Assembly: GCA_036654415.1 (NCBI GenBank) | Contig: JAVVSB010000032.1 | Span: 1 to 23,354 of the forward strand | Direction of reading: 5' to 3' | DNA length: 23,354 nucleotides | Source: Mucinivorans sp036654415 | GTDB taxonomy: Bacteria; Bacteroidota; Bacteroidia; Bacteroidales; Rikenellaceae | Shown here: piece by piece, positions 16,172 through 23,354 of the stretch | Position numbering within the stretch: the first letter of the stretch is position 1 | Layout of the letters: each line of letters starts with the position of its first letter | The notes under the pieces: generated by a model | The model's input: only the letters and a program-made list of their open reading frames with translations | Databases searched by the model: none | Told to the model about the DNA's origin: nothing | Position numbers and translations under genes: made by a program

Positions 16172-17267
16172 AAAAGCAACTCTACTTCTTTCGCGTATTT
16201 TGCTCCAGTGGGTAACGATGTTGATGGCCACACTGACCACGGCAGGTTGGTTTGCGGGCATAGTCTCGCCTGACCAATCTAGATTGATAGCCTTTATCAG
16301 CATCGGTATGGGCACGCTACTAATTATGAATTCGGCATTAATGCTCTTTTGGGCATGCAGCCGAAGCCTTTGGGCATTGTTGCCCTTGGCTGCAATACTG
16401 CTTAACATAAGTTTGGTTTGCTCGATGTTCAATATTGATTTGCGAACTAAGGAGGACCTTCCGCCAAGCGATTTTAAAATCGCTACCTACAACATTCACG
16501 GATACGTGCACAGTGATTTTAACCGTACTCTAAGCTCCATAACCCAATATATGAAGGGGCAAAAGGTGGACATTATATGTATGCAAGAGTTTATAGACCA
16601 ACGCGACTCCCTGACCGATAGCATCCTTGCAAATCAATACCCCTACCGTGTTGTGAAGTCGAAATATAGAGGTATGCAACTGGCTGTTTTTAGTCGGTTC
16701 CCAATAATAGATTCCCAAATAATCCAGTTTCACGAAAGCTTCAACTGCGCCATGTGGGCAGACATAAATGTTCAAGGACATAAACTACGTATCTTTAACC
16801 TACACCTGCAGACCACCAATATAGGACAGAGTAATGAAGAGATTGCAAAAGTGCAAAACCTCAGCATAGAGGACCCTGAATCGCAACAAGCCATGAATAT
16901 AATAATGGACAGAGTGGGCGGCAACGCCCTCAAAAGAGCCGAGCAAGTACGTCAAGTACGCAGTAATATAGATAATTGCCCACAGGACAGAGAGATAATC
17001 GTCTGTGGCGACTTCAACGACACCCCAGCATCATATGCCTACTATCAGATAAAACATGGTCTACAAGACGGGTTCAAAAGTGCTGGCAGCGGTTACGCTT
17101 ACACCTTTAAACCGTTTTATCACCTACTACGGTTAGACTACATTTTTCACAGCCAATCCATCCAAGGGCTCACATACTGCTCACCATCGCTTGCCTGGAG
17201 CGACCACAACCCCGTGCTAATGGAGTTTGCGTTTATCTCAACAAGTAAGACTTCTAAAAATATCTAA
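16164..17267 (+). CDS. Membrane-anchored endonuclease/exonuclease/phosphatase (EEP) family protein
   Basis: This protein has three N-terminal membrane segments (about 13-33, 40-62, 68-88 of 367 residues) and a C-terminal EEP hydrolase domain. All catalytic motifs are visible: N110 in ATYNIHGY, E142 in CMQEF, D283 and N285 in GDFNDTP, D325 in RLDYIF, and D347-H348 in SDHNP. The family cleaves phosphoester bonds in nucleic acids, phospholipids or other phosphodiesters; with this topology the active domain is probably periplasmic. I chose the ATG at 16164, which overlaps the GT2 stop by eight bases. An in-frame ATG at 16098 would overlap by 74 bases and add a polar, poorly conserved-looking extension. 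Placement in a glycan operon suggests action on a lipid-linked phosphodiester, which is inference. Confidence 0.87.
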   Translation: MGKKATLLLSRILLQWVTMLMATLTTAGWFAGIVSPDQSRLIAFISIGMGTLLIMNSALMLFWACSRSLWALLPLAAILLNISLVCSMFNIDLRTKEDLPPSDFKIATYNIHGYVHSDFNRTLSSITQYMKGQKVDIICMQEFIDQRDSLTDSILANQYPYRVVKSKYRGMQLAVFSRFPIIDSQIIQFHESFNCAMWADINVQGHKLRIFNLHLQTTNIGQSNEEIAKVQNLSIEDPESQQAMNIIMDRVGGNALKRAEQVRQVRSNIDNCPQDREIIVCGDFNDTPASYAYYQIKHGLQDGFKSAGSGYAYTFKPFYHLLRLDYIFHSQSIQGLTYCSPSLAWSDHNPVLMEFAFISTSKTSKNI

Positions 17268-17441
17268 GAAGCTGTTTTAATTTCTTTCCAGCATTTTATT
17301 ACCACCCTTTTTACACCCTTTTTACACTCTTTTTCCGCTGATTTTTGAGCTGTAGTCCACTACTATCTCGGCAAATCATCGATGAAAATAGCCTCAAAAA
17401 TAGCAATAATAAAATTTTGAAAACAAATTAAAACAGCCTCT
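17267..17441. repeat. MITE-like element with ~36-bp imperfect terminal inverted repeats
   Basis: The left end (17267-17302) and the reverse complement of the right end (17406-17441) agree at most positions, sharing GCTGTTTTAATTT and ATTTTATTA. Inside is a second nested pair (GCTGATTTTTGAG near 17337 and CTCAAAAATAGC near 17393). An 11-bp unit CCCTTTTTACA occurs twice in tandem (17305-17315, 17316-17326) with a decayed third copy. It has no coding capacity. TA dinucleotides flank it at 17265-17266 and 17441-17442, as expected for a Tc1/mariner/IS630-type MITE, although the ends cannot be fixed exactly. It directly follows the EEP gene and could also act as a transcription terminator when folded. 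Confidence 0.6.
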
Positions 17442-17711
17442 AATTTTCAAAACCAAATTCGCGCAGTACAACGACCCTAGTTTTGCGCGACCAGAATTTG
17501 ATGTACCCCGTTACAAAGCACACTAAAATGTTGTTAAGATAACCGTGTTTTATAAATCCTCTATGGTAGGGTAATGGTTAAGGCCGTACTCCTTGTAATA
17601 AGATGCAATAATGTCAATTACATAATAGAGATATAAATGTACCTACTAGAATTGAAACCTATTCTCATGTGAAGGAATTTTATTAAATTTGTATGGATTT
17701 CTTCTGAAAAA
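17442..17711. other. Intergenic region with palindromes and a possible gene relic
   Basis: Together with the element to its left this makes 444 bases with no intact gene. It holds an interrupted inverted repeat (CAAATTCGCGCA at 17454-17465 against the complement of 17484-17500, which has five extra bases). On the - strand a stretch of about 30 codons (17642 down to the stop at 17552-17550) reads like protein, with ASYYKEYGLNHYPTIEDL before the stop, but it has no start and two in-frame stops just upstream. It may be the tail of a decayed gene. I could not assign it to a family. Confidence 0.4.
17684..17691 (+). promoter_or_regulatory. Putative -7 element of ybaK
   Basis: TAAATTTG matches TAnnTTTG and lies 20 bases before the ATG at 17712, giving a very short leader. 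No clear -33 TTTG is found at the right distance, so this call rests on the -7 match and position. Confidence 0.45.
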
Positions 17712-18188
17712 ATGGCAAAAACAAATAAGACAAATGTGGCGCGCCTACTAGACAAGGCCAGAATAGGCTATGAATTAGTGCTGTACACCGTGGATGAGAA
17801 CGACCTAGGAGCTAAACATATAGCCCAAGAGCTAAATGAAAACATAGAGCAAGTCTTCAAGACCCTTGTACTAAAAGGTGATAGGAATGGTTATTTTATA
17901 TGCGTAATACCAGCCGACAAAGAGCTAAATTTGAAAAGTGCGGCAAAACTTTCAGGTAACAAAAGTGCCGAGTTGATAGCAATGAAAGAGCTACTGCCTA
18001 CAACGGGATATGTGCGCGGAGGATGCTGCCCAATAGGGATGAAAAGAGAATTCCCCACATTTTTTCACCACTCATGCCTGGACTTTGACTACATCTACGT
18101 AAGCGGCGGCACACGTGGAGTTCAACTAAAAATTGCAGGTCAAGCCCTTGTTAATTTTGTGAAGGCTAGGGTAGAAGATTTATTATAA
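17712..18188 (+). CDS. ybaK: YbaK/EbsC family Cys-tRNA(Pro) deacylase
   Basis: This 158-residue cytoplasmic protein matches the YbaK branch of the aminoacyl-tRNA editing family, which hydrolyses Cys mischarged on tRNA(Pro). The conserved lysine is K50 in the segment VFKTLVLKG. VIPADKELNLKSAAK (65-79), GYVRGGCCPIGMK (99-111) and YVSGGTRGVQLKI (129-141) are the YbaK signature segments, and length is normal. It stands apart from the EPS genes, after the repeat-bearing gap, with its own probable promoter. It converges with the HAD gene, with one base between the two stop codons. Confidence 0.93.
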   Translation: MAKTNKTNVARLLDKARIGYELVLYTVDENDLGAKHIAQELNENIEQVFKTLVLKGDRNGYFICVIPADKELNLKSAAKLSGNKSAELIAMKELLPTTGYVRGGCCPIGMKREFPTFFHHSCLDFDYIYVSGGTRGVQLKIAGQALVNFVKARVEDLL

Positions 18189-18189
18189 A

Positions 18190-19005
18190 TTAAAATGAAT
18201 CCAGCACGGCATCGGCAGCAATTTTGTCAACCACGGCAAAAACTATTTGTTCAAGACGCTGGCCTGGTCGGTAATCAGCAGGAGCCACAAAATTGACCCG
18301 TTCATCACGAATAAGACGCAGCAGAGAGTCACCCACGTGTTTCTGCTCAGGATTATAGACCGCTATAGCGTGGCCACGCTTCTCCTTAACCAATCGCATA
18401 CATGGAATATCAGTGGTGCCATCGCCTATGTAAATCATCTGACGAAAGGGGATGGGCCGAACCGACTCAGGCACAAATTCATTAATACGTTTATCGTCCG
18501 AGACCTCCTCTATACCTTTATTTATCTTGAAAAGAAACTGTGTTTTGTTGGTGTAGTTGACCGCCACTCCAGGCCAATAGGCCACACCATCTACATTATA
18601 AAGAAACGAACAGGCATAAATTTTCTTAAAATGGTGGGCTATGGAGGTCCCCTCTATCATCTCTTTAATGCCCGACGAGTTGATATAATGGTCCACCTGA
18701 ACCCCATGATGAGCTGCATACTCATCCACACGCGCAAACCACTGCTCCACCCCATCAAAAAGGCGAACCTTTGCTCCTGAACGTTGAAAAGCCTCGCGCT
18801 TGAGCGAAACACCACTGTGCTGAGCATGAGATATCATCTCGTAGAGATAGGTTAAAATTGGGTCCGCATCATTTTGGCGGGCTATCTGCGAGGAGCGTCT
18901 CCAAAACTCCTCGTTCTGCTTGCCCACAGCTGGAATAAAGTCATACTCCTGCATATTACCAGGTGAGAGAGTACCATCAAAATCGTATATTAAAGCTAAT
19001 TTCAT
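18190..19005 (-). CDS. HAD-superfamily phosphatase
   Basis: This 271-residue soluble hydrolase has all four HAD motifs: motif I DFDGTLS with nucleophile D8 and general acid D10, motif II INSSGI (S110/S111), motif III K154 in NKTQFLFK, and motif IV GDGTTD (194-199). A cap insertion sits between motifs I and II, as in phosphoserine-phosphatase-like (type C1) members. The substrate is a phosphorylated metabolite that cannot be named from the sequence. It is divergent from the ABC exporter gene and convergent with ybaK. Its predicted promoter overlaps that of the exporter. Confidence 0.9.
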   Translation of the reverse strand: MKLALIYDFDGTLSPGNMQEYDFIPAVGKQNEEFWRRSSQIARQNDADPILTYLYEMISHAQHSGVSLKREAFQRSGAKVRLFDGVEQWFARVDEYAAHHGVQVDHYINSSGIKEMIEGTSIAHHFKKIYACSFLYNVDGVAYWPGVAVNYTNKTQFLFKINKGIEEVSDDKRINEFVPESVRPIPFRQMIYIGDGTTDIPCMRLVKEKRGHAIAVYNPEQKHVGDSLLRLIRDERVNFVAPADYRPGQRLEQIVFAVVDKIAADAVLDSF

Positions 19006-19031
19006 TTGGGTGGAGTGGACAAGAATTTTAA

Positions 19032-19039
19032 CAAAGTTA
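19032..19039 (-). promoter_or_regulatory. Putative -7 element of the HAD gene
   Basis: On the - strand this reads TAACTTTG, matching TAnnTTTG, 26 bases upstream of the ATG at 19005. It lies 11 bases from the + strand -7 element of the ABC exporter, so the two polymerases would collide on this region. No good -33 box is seen. Confidence 0.5.
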
Positions 19040-19050
19040 AGAAATTTTTC

Positions 19051-19058
19051 TATCTTTG
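19051..19058 (+). promoter_or_regulatory. -7 element of the ABC exporter gene
   Basis: TATCTTTG is a perfect match to the consensus. Transcription would begin near 19065, 40 bases before the ATG at 19105. It therefore lies inside the longest open frame (from 19006) and shows that the upstream in-frame ATG at 19006 is not the real start. Confidence 0.65.
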
Positions 19059-19104
19059 CACTATACTGCCCATCAAAAAATGGGCTTTACCACTAAACTT
19101 TTAT

Positions 19105-20925
19105 ATGAAAACATACCTACGCATACTAAGCTTTGGCAAACCATATAGCCGCTATGCACTACCCTATTTCATCTGCATAGTTTTTCACTCAATCTTCAAC
19201 GCGGCAACCTTCGGGATGCTAATTCCCATCATTTCTACCATGATAGATAGTGATGCTATGATGAAGACAGTGACCTCGATGCCAGACTTTGCACTAAGCA
19301 AAGAGTGGTTTGACGGAGTATTCAACTTCCTGTTATATAAGCTAATGGGAGCATACAGTGTCAAAGACCTCTTTATGCTGTTGGCACTAACAACAGTGAG
19401 TATATCGCTGCTGTCAAACCTATTCCGCTATATGGCACAGCGAATAATGGAGAACCTAAGGATTCACGCACTGGAACAAATACGTAACAACTTGTTTGAC
19501 AACGTAATACGCCTCCAGGTTAGTTTCTTTAGCAACGAGCGTAAGGGAGATATAATTTCAAAAATAACTTCCGATGTGCAGGTGGTGCAATTCTGTATAA
19601 CCAATACGTTACAAATCCTCTTTCGAGAGCCTCTACTGATTGGTACATACCTATTTATGTTACTAGCCATTTCGTGGCAACTGACTCTGTTCACCATTGC
19701 CGTACTACCCATTGTGGCGCTTTTTATAGGTTATATTGTCAAAAAGTTGCGCCGCTCAGCCACTCAAGGACAAGAGAGCTTTTCGCAGATGGTGAGCCTA
19801 CTGGATGAATCACTGGGGGCGATAAAAACAGTCAAAGGCTACAACGCGACCGACTACGTAGACCATAAATTCCGCTCACAAAACGCCCATTACTCCAACA
19901 TACAACGCTCAATTGCCAAGAGACAGCAGTCTGCCTCGCCAGTAAGCGAATTTCTAGGAATCACCTCGCTGGCCTTTATTTTGGTGTATGGAGGTAATAT
20001 GATTTTGGGCGGAGAGCTAGCCACAGCTGAATTTATAGCCTACCTTGGTATATTTTCGCAAGTGACCCGCCCAGCACGTGCCATTGCCGATGCTTTTGGT
20101 AATATAAACCAAGGTATTGCAGCGGGGGAACGGGTGTTGGCCCTGATGGACACTCCAGCTGAAATCAAAGACAGGGCTGATGCGGTGGAGCTCAACAGTT
20201 TCGACCAAGAGATAAAGTTCAGCCATGTAAACTTTGCCTACCAAGAACGAGAAATTCTGCACCAAGTCAGCTTTACAATAAAAAAAGGGCAGACAGTAGC
20301 CCTGGTAGGGCCTTCTGGTGGTGGCAAGAGTACAATTTCTGACTTAATACCTCGTTTCTATGACCCCACCAGCGGCTCAGTCTCCATTGACGGCAAGAAT
20401 ATCAAGGACTATAAGATAGAGAGCGTGCGCTCTTTTATGGGTATCGTGGCTCAAGAGACTATCCTCTTTAACGACACCATAGAGGGTAACATACGCATGG
20501 GAAACACCACAGCCTCATATGAGCAGGTGGTGGAGGCGGCACGTGTGGCCAACGCCTTGGACTTTATTGAACAGACTGAATTGGGTTTTCAAACTAATAT
20601 TGGAGACAGAGGTGTAAAACTTAGCGGTGGTCAACGTCAGCGTCTCTCTATAGCCCGTGCAGTGCTCCGTAACCCCGAGATATTGATTATGGACGAGGCC
20701 ACATCGGCCCTGGACACCGAAAGCGAACGTCTGGTACAGGATTCGCTCAGCAAACTTCTCACAGGACGTACTTCGCTGGTTATTGCTCACCGTCTGAGCA
20801 CAATACAACATAGTGACAAAATTATCGTTATAGATAATGGACGTATCGCTGAACAAGGTACGCACAACGAACTATTGGCCTTGGATGGCATATACAGCAA
20901 ACTTATTGAAATGCAACAAATCTAA
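19105..20925 (+). CDS. MsbA-like ABC exporter (fused permease and ATPase)
   Basis: This half-transporter, 606 residues from the chosen start, would act as a homodimer exporting a lipid, lipid-linked or other amphipathic substrate across the inner membrane. Six transmembrane helices fill about residues 15-340, with the coupling-helix region around NERKGDIISKITSDV. The ATPase carries Walker A GPSGGGKST (402-410), Q-loop Q450 in VAQETILF, signature LSGGQRQR (506-513), Walker B ILIMDEATSALD with E531, and H-loop H562 in AHRLST. The start at 19105 (MKTYLRIL) is used because the -7 element at 19051-19058 lies downstream of the alternative ATG at 19006. The leftover N-terminal 33 codons of the longer frame look like noncoding DNA. 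MsbA itself is plausible but not proven. Confidence 0.92.
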   Translation: MKTYLRILSFGKPYSRYALPYFICIVFHSIFNAATFGMLIPIISTMIDSDAMMKTVTSMPDFALSKEWFDGVFNFLLYKLMGAYSVKDLFMLLALTTVSISLLSNLFRYMAQRIMENLRIHALEQIRNNLFDNVIRLQVSFFSNERKGDIISKITSDVQVVQFCITNTLQILFREPLLIGTYLFMLLAISWQLTLFTIAVLPIVALFIGYIVKKLRRSATQGQESFSQMVSLLDESLGAIKTVKGYNATDYVDHKFRSQNAHYSNIQRSIAKRQQSASPVSEFLGITSLAFILVYGGNMILGGELATAEFIAYLGIFSQVTRPARAIADAFGNINQGIAAGERVLALMDTPAEIKDRADAVELNSFDQEIKFSHVNFAYQEREILHQVSFTIKKGQTVALVGPSGGGKSTISDLIPRFYDPTSGSVSIDGKNIKDYKIESVRSFMGIVAQETILFNDTIEGNIRMGNTTASYEQVVEAARVANALDFIEQTELGFQTNIGDRGVKLSGGQRQRLSIARAVLRNPEILIMDEATSALDTESERLVQDSLSKLLTGRTSLVIAHRLSTIQHSDKIIVIDNGRIAEQGTHNELLALDGIYSKLIEMQQI

Positions 20926-20930
20926 GTTTG
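20923..20930 (+). promoter_or_regulatory. Possible internal promoter before the thioredoxin-fold gene
   Basis: TAAGTTTG matches TAnnTTTG and overlaps the stop codon of the ABC exporter gene. A start near 20937 would leave about 19 bases before the ATG at 20956. The match may be chance; the gene could also be read from the exporter promoter across the 30-base gap. Confidence 0.35.
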
Positions 20931-20955
20931 TGGTTATTTTAAGCATTAAACGGAC

Positions 20956-21405
20956 ATGAAGAGACTTATTATCGCGACACTGTTGCTTATGACAATTAGT
21001 GCCAAAGCTCAAAAGTTGGTCATCGGTTCAAAGATGCCAGAGTGGAAGAGTATTGAGTGGTTATCACCCCTAAAAAAGAGTGATAAAGCTATTTTTGTGG
21101 AGTTCTATCAATCAAATAACCCAGGAAGTGCCAAGATTCTAATGAATTTGGAGAGCATCTACACCAAATATGGTTCTAAGATTCAGGTGGTGATACTCAC
21201 ACGCGAACATGGCAGTGCCATTGATTTATTGGTGATGCAGTATGGCTCAAAGTTCGCCATCGGTTACGATGCTTCGGGTCGAGAGTTTGAGGCTTTAGGG
21301 GTTAAATTCCTACCGTTTTCGATGCTTTTTAGCTCTGACAAGGAACTCTACTGGCAGGGTAACCAGACAAAGCTCACCACCGAGACCTTGGACAATGTAG
21401 ATTAA
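20956..21405 (+). CDS. Secreted thioredoxin-fold protein lacking the CxxC motif
   Basis: This 149-residue protein has a signal peptide (MKRLIIATLLLMTISAKA, cleaved before QK) and a TlpA/ResA-like thioredoxin fold. Strand FVEFYQSNN (47-55) is where these proteins have FWxxWC, and VKFLPFSMLF (116-125) keeps the cis-proline strand (P120). The redox motif is gone: aligned on FxxxWCxPC, the two cysteine positions are N55 and S58, and the mature protein has no cysteine at all. It therefore cannot do thiol-disulfide exchange and is more likely a binding or structural protein of the periplasm. It lies 30 bases after the exporter and 27 before the GH123-type gene, so the three may be one operon. Confidence 0.75.
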   Translation: MKRLIIATLLLMTISAKAQKLVIGSKMPEWKSIEWLSPLKKSDKAIFVEFYQSNNPGSAKILMNLESIYTKYGSKIQVVILTREHGSAIDLLVMQYGSKFAIGYDASGREFEALGVKFLPFSMLFSSDKELYWQGNQTKLTTETLDNVD

Positions 21406-21432
21406 TTAACTTCCAAACATTTATACAAAACG

Positions 21433-23211
21433 ATGAACAGTTTTCTAAAAACAACACTTATCCTTGCCAGCGCCTTCGCCTATGGTGGAGTTATGGCTCA
21501 AACCACGCAATGGGGCGTGCCAACTGGTAACCCACAATTCCCAAAGGGAAGCTATATTGAGCTACCCGACCCACAGACCAAGAACCTAAAAGCCTGGAGT
21601 GAGGTCCAGGCTCCTCAACTATCATGGGGCACAACTGACCTACGCTACGACAAGGGAGCTGTGCCAGCAATTGGGAAAATTGTGACCAAGGATTTTGTGA
21701 GCGGTTGGCGCGGGGAGCGTGTGTCGGCTCAGGCTGTTGTATGGAGCAACACTCCACTGGAAAATATGACTTTGCAAATGAGTCCACTAAAGGGCAAGAA
21801 TGGGTCCATTGAAGCCTCAGCGGCCTTTGTACGTTACGTGATGCAGGATAACTTTTTGACATGCGGTTACCGTACAGCCAGCAAGGATTATGACTCGACA
21901 TTGGTGGCCGACCCCATTGACCATCTGGCAAAGACACTCGCTCTAGAGGCACAAACCGCACGGCCTATATGGGTGAGCGTATGGATACCTCAAAGTGCCA
22001 AGGCGGGGCAATATAGCGGCTCATTGGTGGTCAAGAACAATGGCGCAGTGGTGGGTGAGCTATCCTTAAACGTGGAGATAATCAATCGCGTGTTACCAGA
22101 GCCCACAAAATGGAGCTATCACCTGGACTTCTGGCAAAACCCCTTTGCTGAAGCACGTTACGCAGGTATAGAACCCTTTAGCCCCCTATTTTTTGAATAT
22201 GTACGCCCGCAATTTGAACGTTTGCGCGATGCGGGACAGAAGGTCATAACCACCTCGATAATGCACAAGCCTTGGGGTGGACAGACCGAAGATTACTTTG
22301 AGTCGATGGTTAGCTGGATAAAACGTACCGACGGAACTTGGGCCTTTGACTTTACAACCTTTGATATGTGGGTGGAGTTTATGATGGATTTAGGTATCAA
22401 CCAGCAGATTGCCTGCTACTCGATGATTCCATGGAATATGCAGTTCAAATATTACGACCAGCGCACCAACTCAATGCAGATGCTCAAAACCACTACCGAC
22501 ACGCCAGAATATACACAGGTATGGACAGCCTTACTTAAATCACTCTCGGGCCACCTACGCCAAAAAGGGTGGTTCTCGCGCACGGTAATCGCCATGGACG
22601 AGCGTCCAACAGCAGATATGCAAAATGCCTTTAGGGTTATCAAAGCTGCCGACCCTGCATTTAAGGTCTCAATGGCTGGAAACTACCACCCCGAAATAGA
22701 GGCCGAGCTCTATGATTATTGCATAGCTTCGGACTTTGAATTCTCACCAGAGATATTAGCCGCGCGTAAGGCTGCAGGTAAAAAGTCGACATACTACACC
22801 TGCTGCGCACAAAAGTATCCTAATATGTTCACCTATTCGTCTCCAGCTCAAAACGAATGGATAAGCTGGTATGCACTAGCCAAAGGCTTTGACGGTTACC
22901 TGCGTTGGGCTTATGACAGCTACACCAAAGAACCACTACTGGACGCTCGTTTCCGTGCATTCCAATCAGGCGATAGCTTCTTGGTATATCCTGAAGCTCG
23001 CAGCTGTATCCGTTTTGAAAAATTTGTGGACGGGGTGGAGATGTTTGAAAAGATAAAAATACTTCAACAAGAGTTCCGCGACAAAGGCGATAAAAAGTCA
23101 TTAATCAAAATTGATAAAGTACTCAGCGGTTTTTCAATCGAGAACTTCAAAGAGAATATCAAAGCTGAACAAACCCTTGTTCCAGCACGCAAAATTATCA
23201 ATTCGTTGTAG
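21433..23211 (+). CDS. GH123-type glycoside hydrolase (DUF4091-like), probable beta-N-acetylgalactosaminidase
   Basis: This 592-residue secreted protein has a signal peptide (cleavage after VMA, residue 22). A beta-sandwich region (about 25-220) contains SLVVKNNGAVVGELSLNVEI, as in GH123 N-terminal domains. A TIM-barrel follows (about 225-540) with YHLDFWQNPF at its first strand. The adjacent acidic pair D389-E390 in VIAMDERPT matches the Asp-Glu pair by which characterised GH123 enzymes use the substrate N-acetyl group to assist catalysis. GYLRWAYDSY (488-497) is another barrel-edge motif of the family. The activity is inferred from that family: release of beta-linked GalNAc from glycans or glycosphingolipids. 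It is the last gene before a strong terminator. Confidence 0.85.
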   Translation: MNSFLKTTLILASAFAYGGVMAQTTQWGVPTGNPQFPKGSYIELPDPQTKNLKAWSEVQAPQLSWGTTDLRYDKGAVPAIGKIVTKDFVSGWRGERVSAQAVVWSNTPLENMTLQMSPLKGKNGSIEASAAFVRYVMQDNFLTCGYRTASKDYDSTLVADPIDHLAKTLALEAQTARPIWVSVWIPQSAKAGQYSGSLVVKNNGAVVGELSLNVEIINRVLPEPTKWSYHLDFWQNPFAEARYAGIEPFSPLFFEYVRPQFERLRDAGQKVITTSIMHKPWGGQTEDYFESMVSWIKRTDGTWAFDFTTFDMWVEFMMDLGINQQIACYSMIPWNMQFKYYDQRTNSMQMLKTTTDTPEYTQVWTALLKSLSGHLRQKGWFSRTVIAMDERPTADMQNAFRVIKAADPAFKVSMAGNYHPEIEAELYDYCIASDFEFSPEILAARKAAGKKSTYYTCCAQKYPNMFTYSSPAQNEWISWYALAKGFDGYLRWAYDSYTKEPLLDARFRAFQSGDSFLVYPEARSCIRFEKFVDGVEMFEKIKILQQEFRDKGDKKSLIKIDKVLSGFSIENFKENIKAEQTLVPARKIINSL

Positions 23212-23222
23212 CAAAACTAAAA

Positions 23223-23262
23223 AGAAGAGCTCGCCTCCAATAAAATGGAGGCGAGCTCTTCT
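23223..23262 (+). terminator. Strong intrinsic terminator after the GH123-type gene
   Basis: A perfect 17-bp stem (arms 23223-23239 and 23246-23262, core GAGCTCGCCTCC) with the loop ATAAAA is followed by GTATTTTTATTATT. It lies 12 bases past the stop of the glycosidase gene and ends the operon. Confidence 0.92.
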
Positions 23263-23354
23263 GTATTTTTATTATTGCTGTCCGGTAAAATTCAAATTGC
23301 GGCTTAATGGTCAAAATGGTGCGTGAAAAACAGCAACATTCGTTTAATGGTCAA
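23263..23354 (+). other. Noncoding end of window with 11-bp direct repeat
   Basis: No gene is visible. TTAATGGTCAA occurs at 23304-23314 and exactly at the window end, 23344-23354, spaced 40 bases apart. The segment CTGTCCGGTAAAATTC just before (from about 23279) could be the edge of an insertion sequence or a repeat array that continues outside, but this cannot be decided here. Confidence 0.35.

Noticed and set aside
17305..17337. CRISPR-like or regulatory direct repeats (CCCTTTTTACA units)
   Set aside because: The units are contiguous 11-mers without spacers inside the MITE-like element, so they are a simple tandem duplication.
18247..18780. A 177-codon + strand frame antisense to the HAD phosphatase
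   Set aside because: All four HAD motifs are on the other strand and this frame shows no recognisable domain.
19006..19104. N-terminal extension of the ABC exporter starting at 19006
   Set aside because: The -7 promoter element lies inside it, and MsbA-like proteins normally begin close to the MKTYLRIL segment at 19105.

Overview
The window looks like a chromosomal segment of a Bacteroidota bacterium, probably order Bacteroidales. Several intergenic regions carry the TAnnTTTG -7 element typical of the phylum, Shine-Dalgarno signals are weak, and the gene content fits: a LruC/DUF4842 lipoprotein, a GH123-type glycosidase, a half-length TolC-like protein and a Bacteroidota-style phosphoglycosyl transferase. 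I saw no tRNA, rRNA or CRISPR array, and no complete insertion sequence.

Bases 1-17267 form a surface or exopolysaccharide (EPS) locus. On the left, on the + strand, are the 3' end of a GT2 glycosyltransferase gene and a Wzx-type flippase gene. A long - strand operon starts near 10041 and reads leftward: half-length TolC-like protein, Wzz/Wzc-like chain-length protein with a degraded kinase domain, Wzy-like polymerase, membrane GT2, GT4-like glycosyltransferase and, after a 127-base gap, an acyltransferase-3 gene. A LruC-domain lipoprotein gene with its own promoter and terminator sits next to the start of this operon. Divergently, from 11875 to 17267, a + strand operon encodes a sensor histidine kinase, a stand-alone receiver protein, a phosphoglycosyl transferase, a processive-type GT2 and a membrane-anchored EEP phosphodiesterase. 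Together these genes cover initiation, assembly, flipping, polymerisation, export and decoration of a glycan. The enzyme that starts the glycan is physically linked to a two-component pair that has no DNA-binding output.

Bases 17268-17711 hold no intact gene. They contain a roughly 175-base element with long imperfect terminal inverted repeats, like a MITE or IS remnant, and a possible gene relic. The right part (17712-23262) encodes a YbaK-type Cys-tRNA(Pro) deacylase, a convergent HAD phosphatase, an MsbA-like ABC exporter divergent from the HAD gene, a secreted thioredoxin-fold protein that has lost both active-site cysteines, and a secreted GH123-type glycosidase ending in a perfect 17-bp terminator hairpin. 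The last 90 bases are noncoding and carry an 11-bp direct repeat.

The most notable points are the kinase/receiver/sugar-transferase operon, the export pair of pseudokinase-type Wzc and half TolC, the A8-GTG-A8 start of the export operon, the overlapping divergent promoters near 19045, and the cysteine-less thioredoxin next to a glycosidase. All functions are read from motifs; no database search was run.
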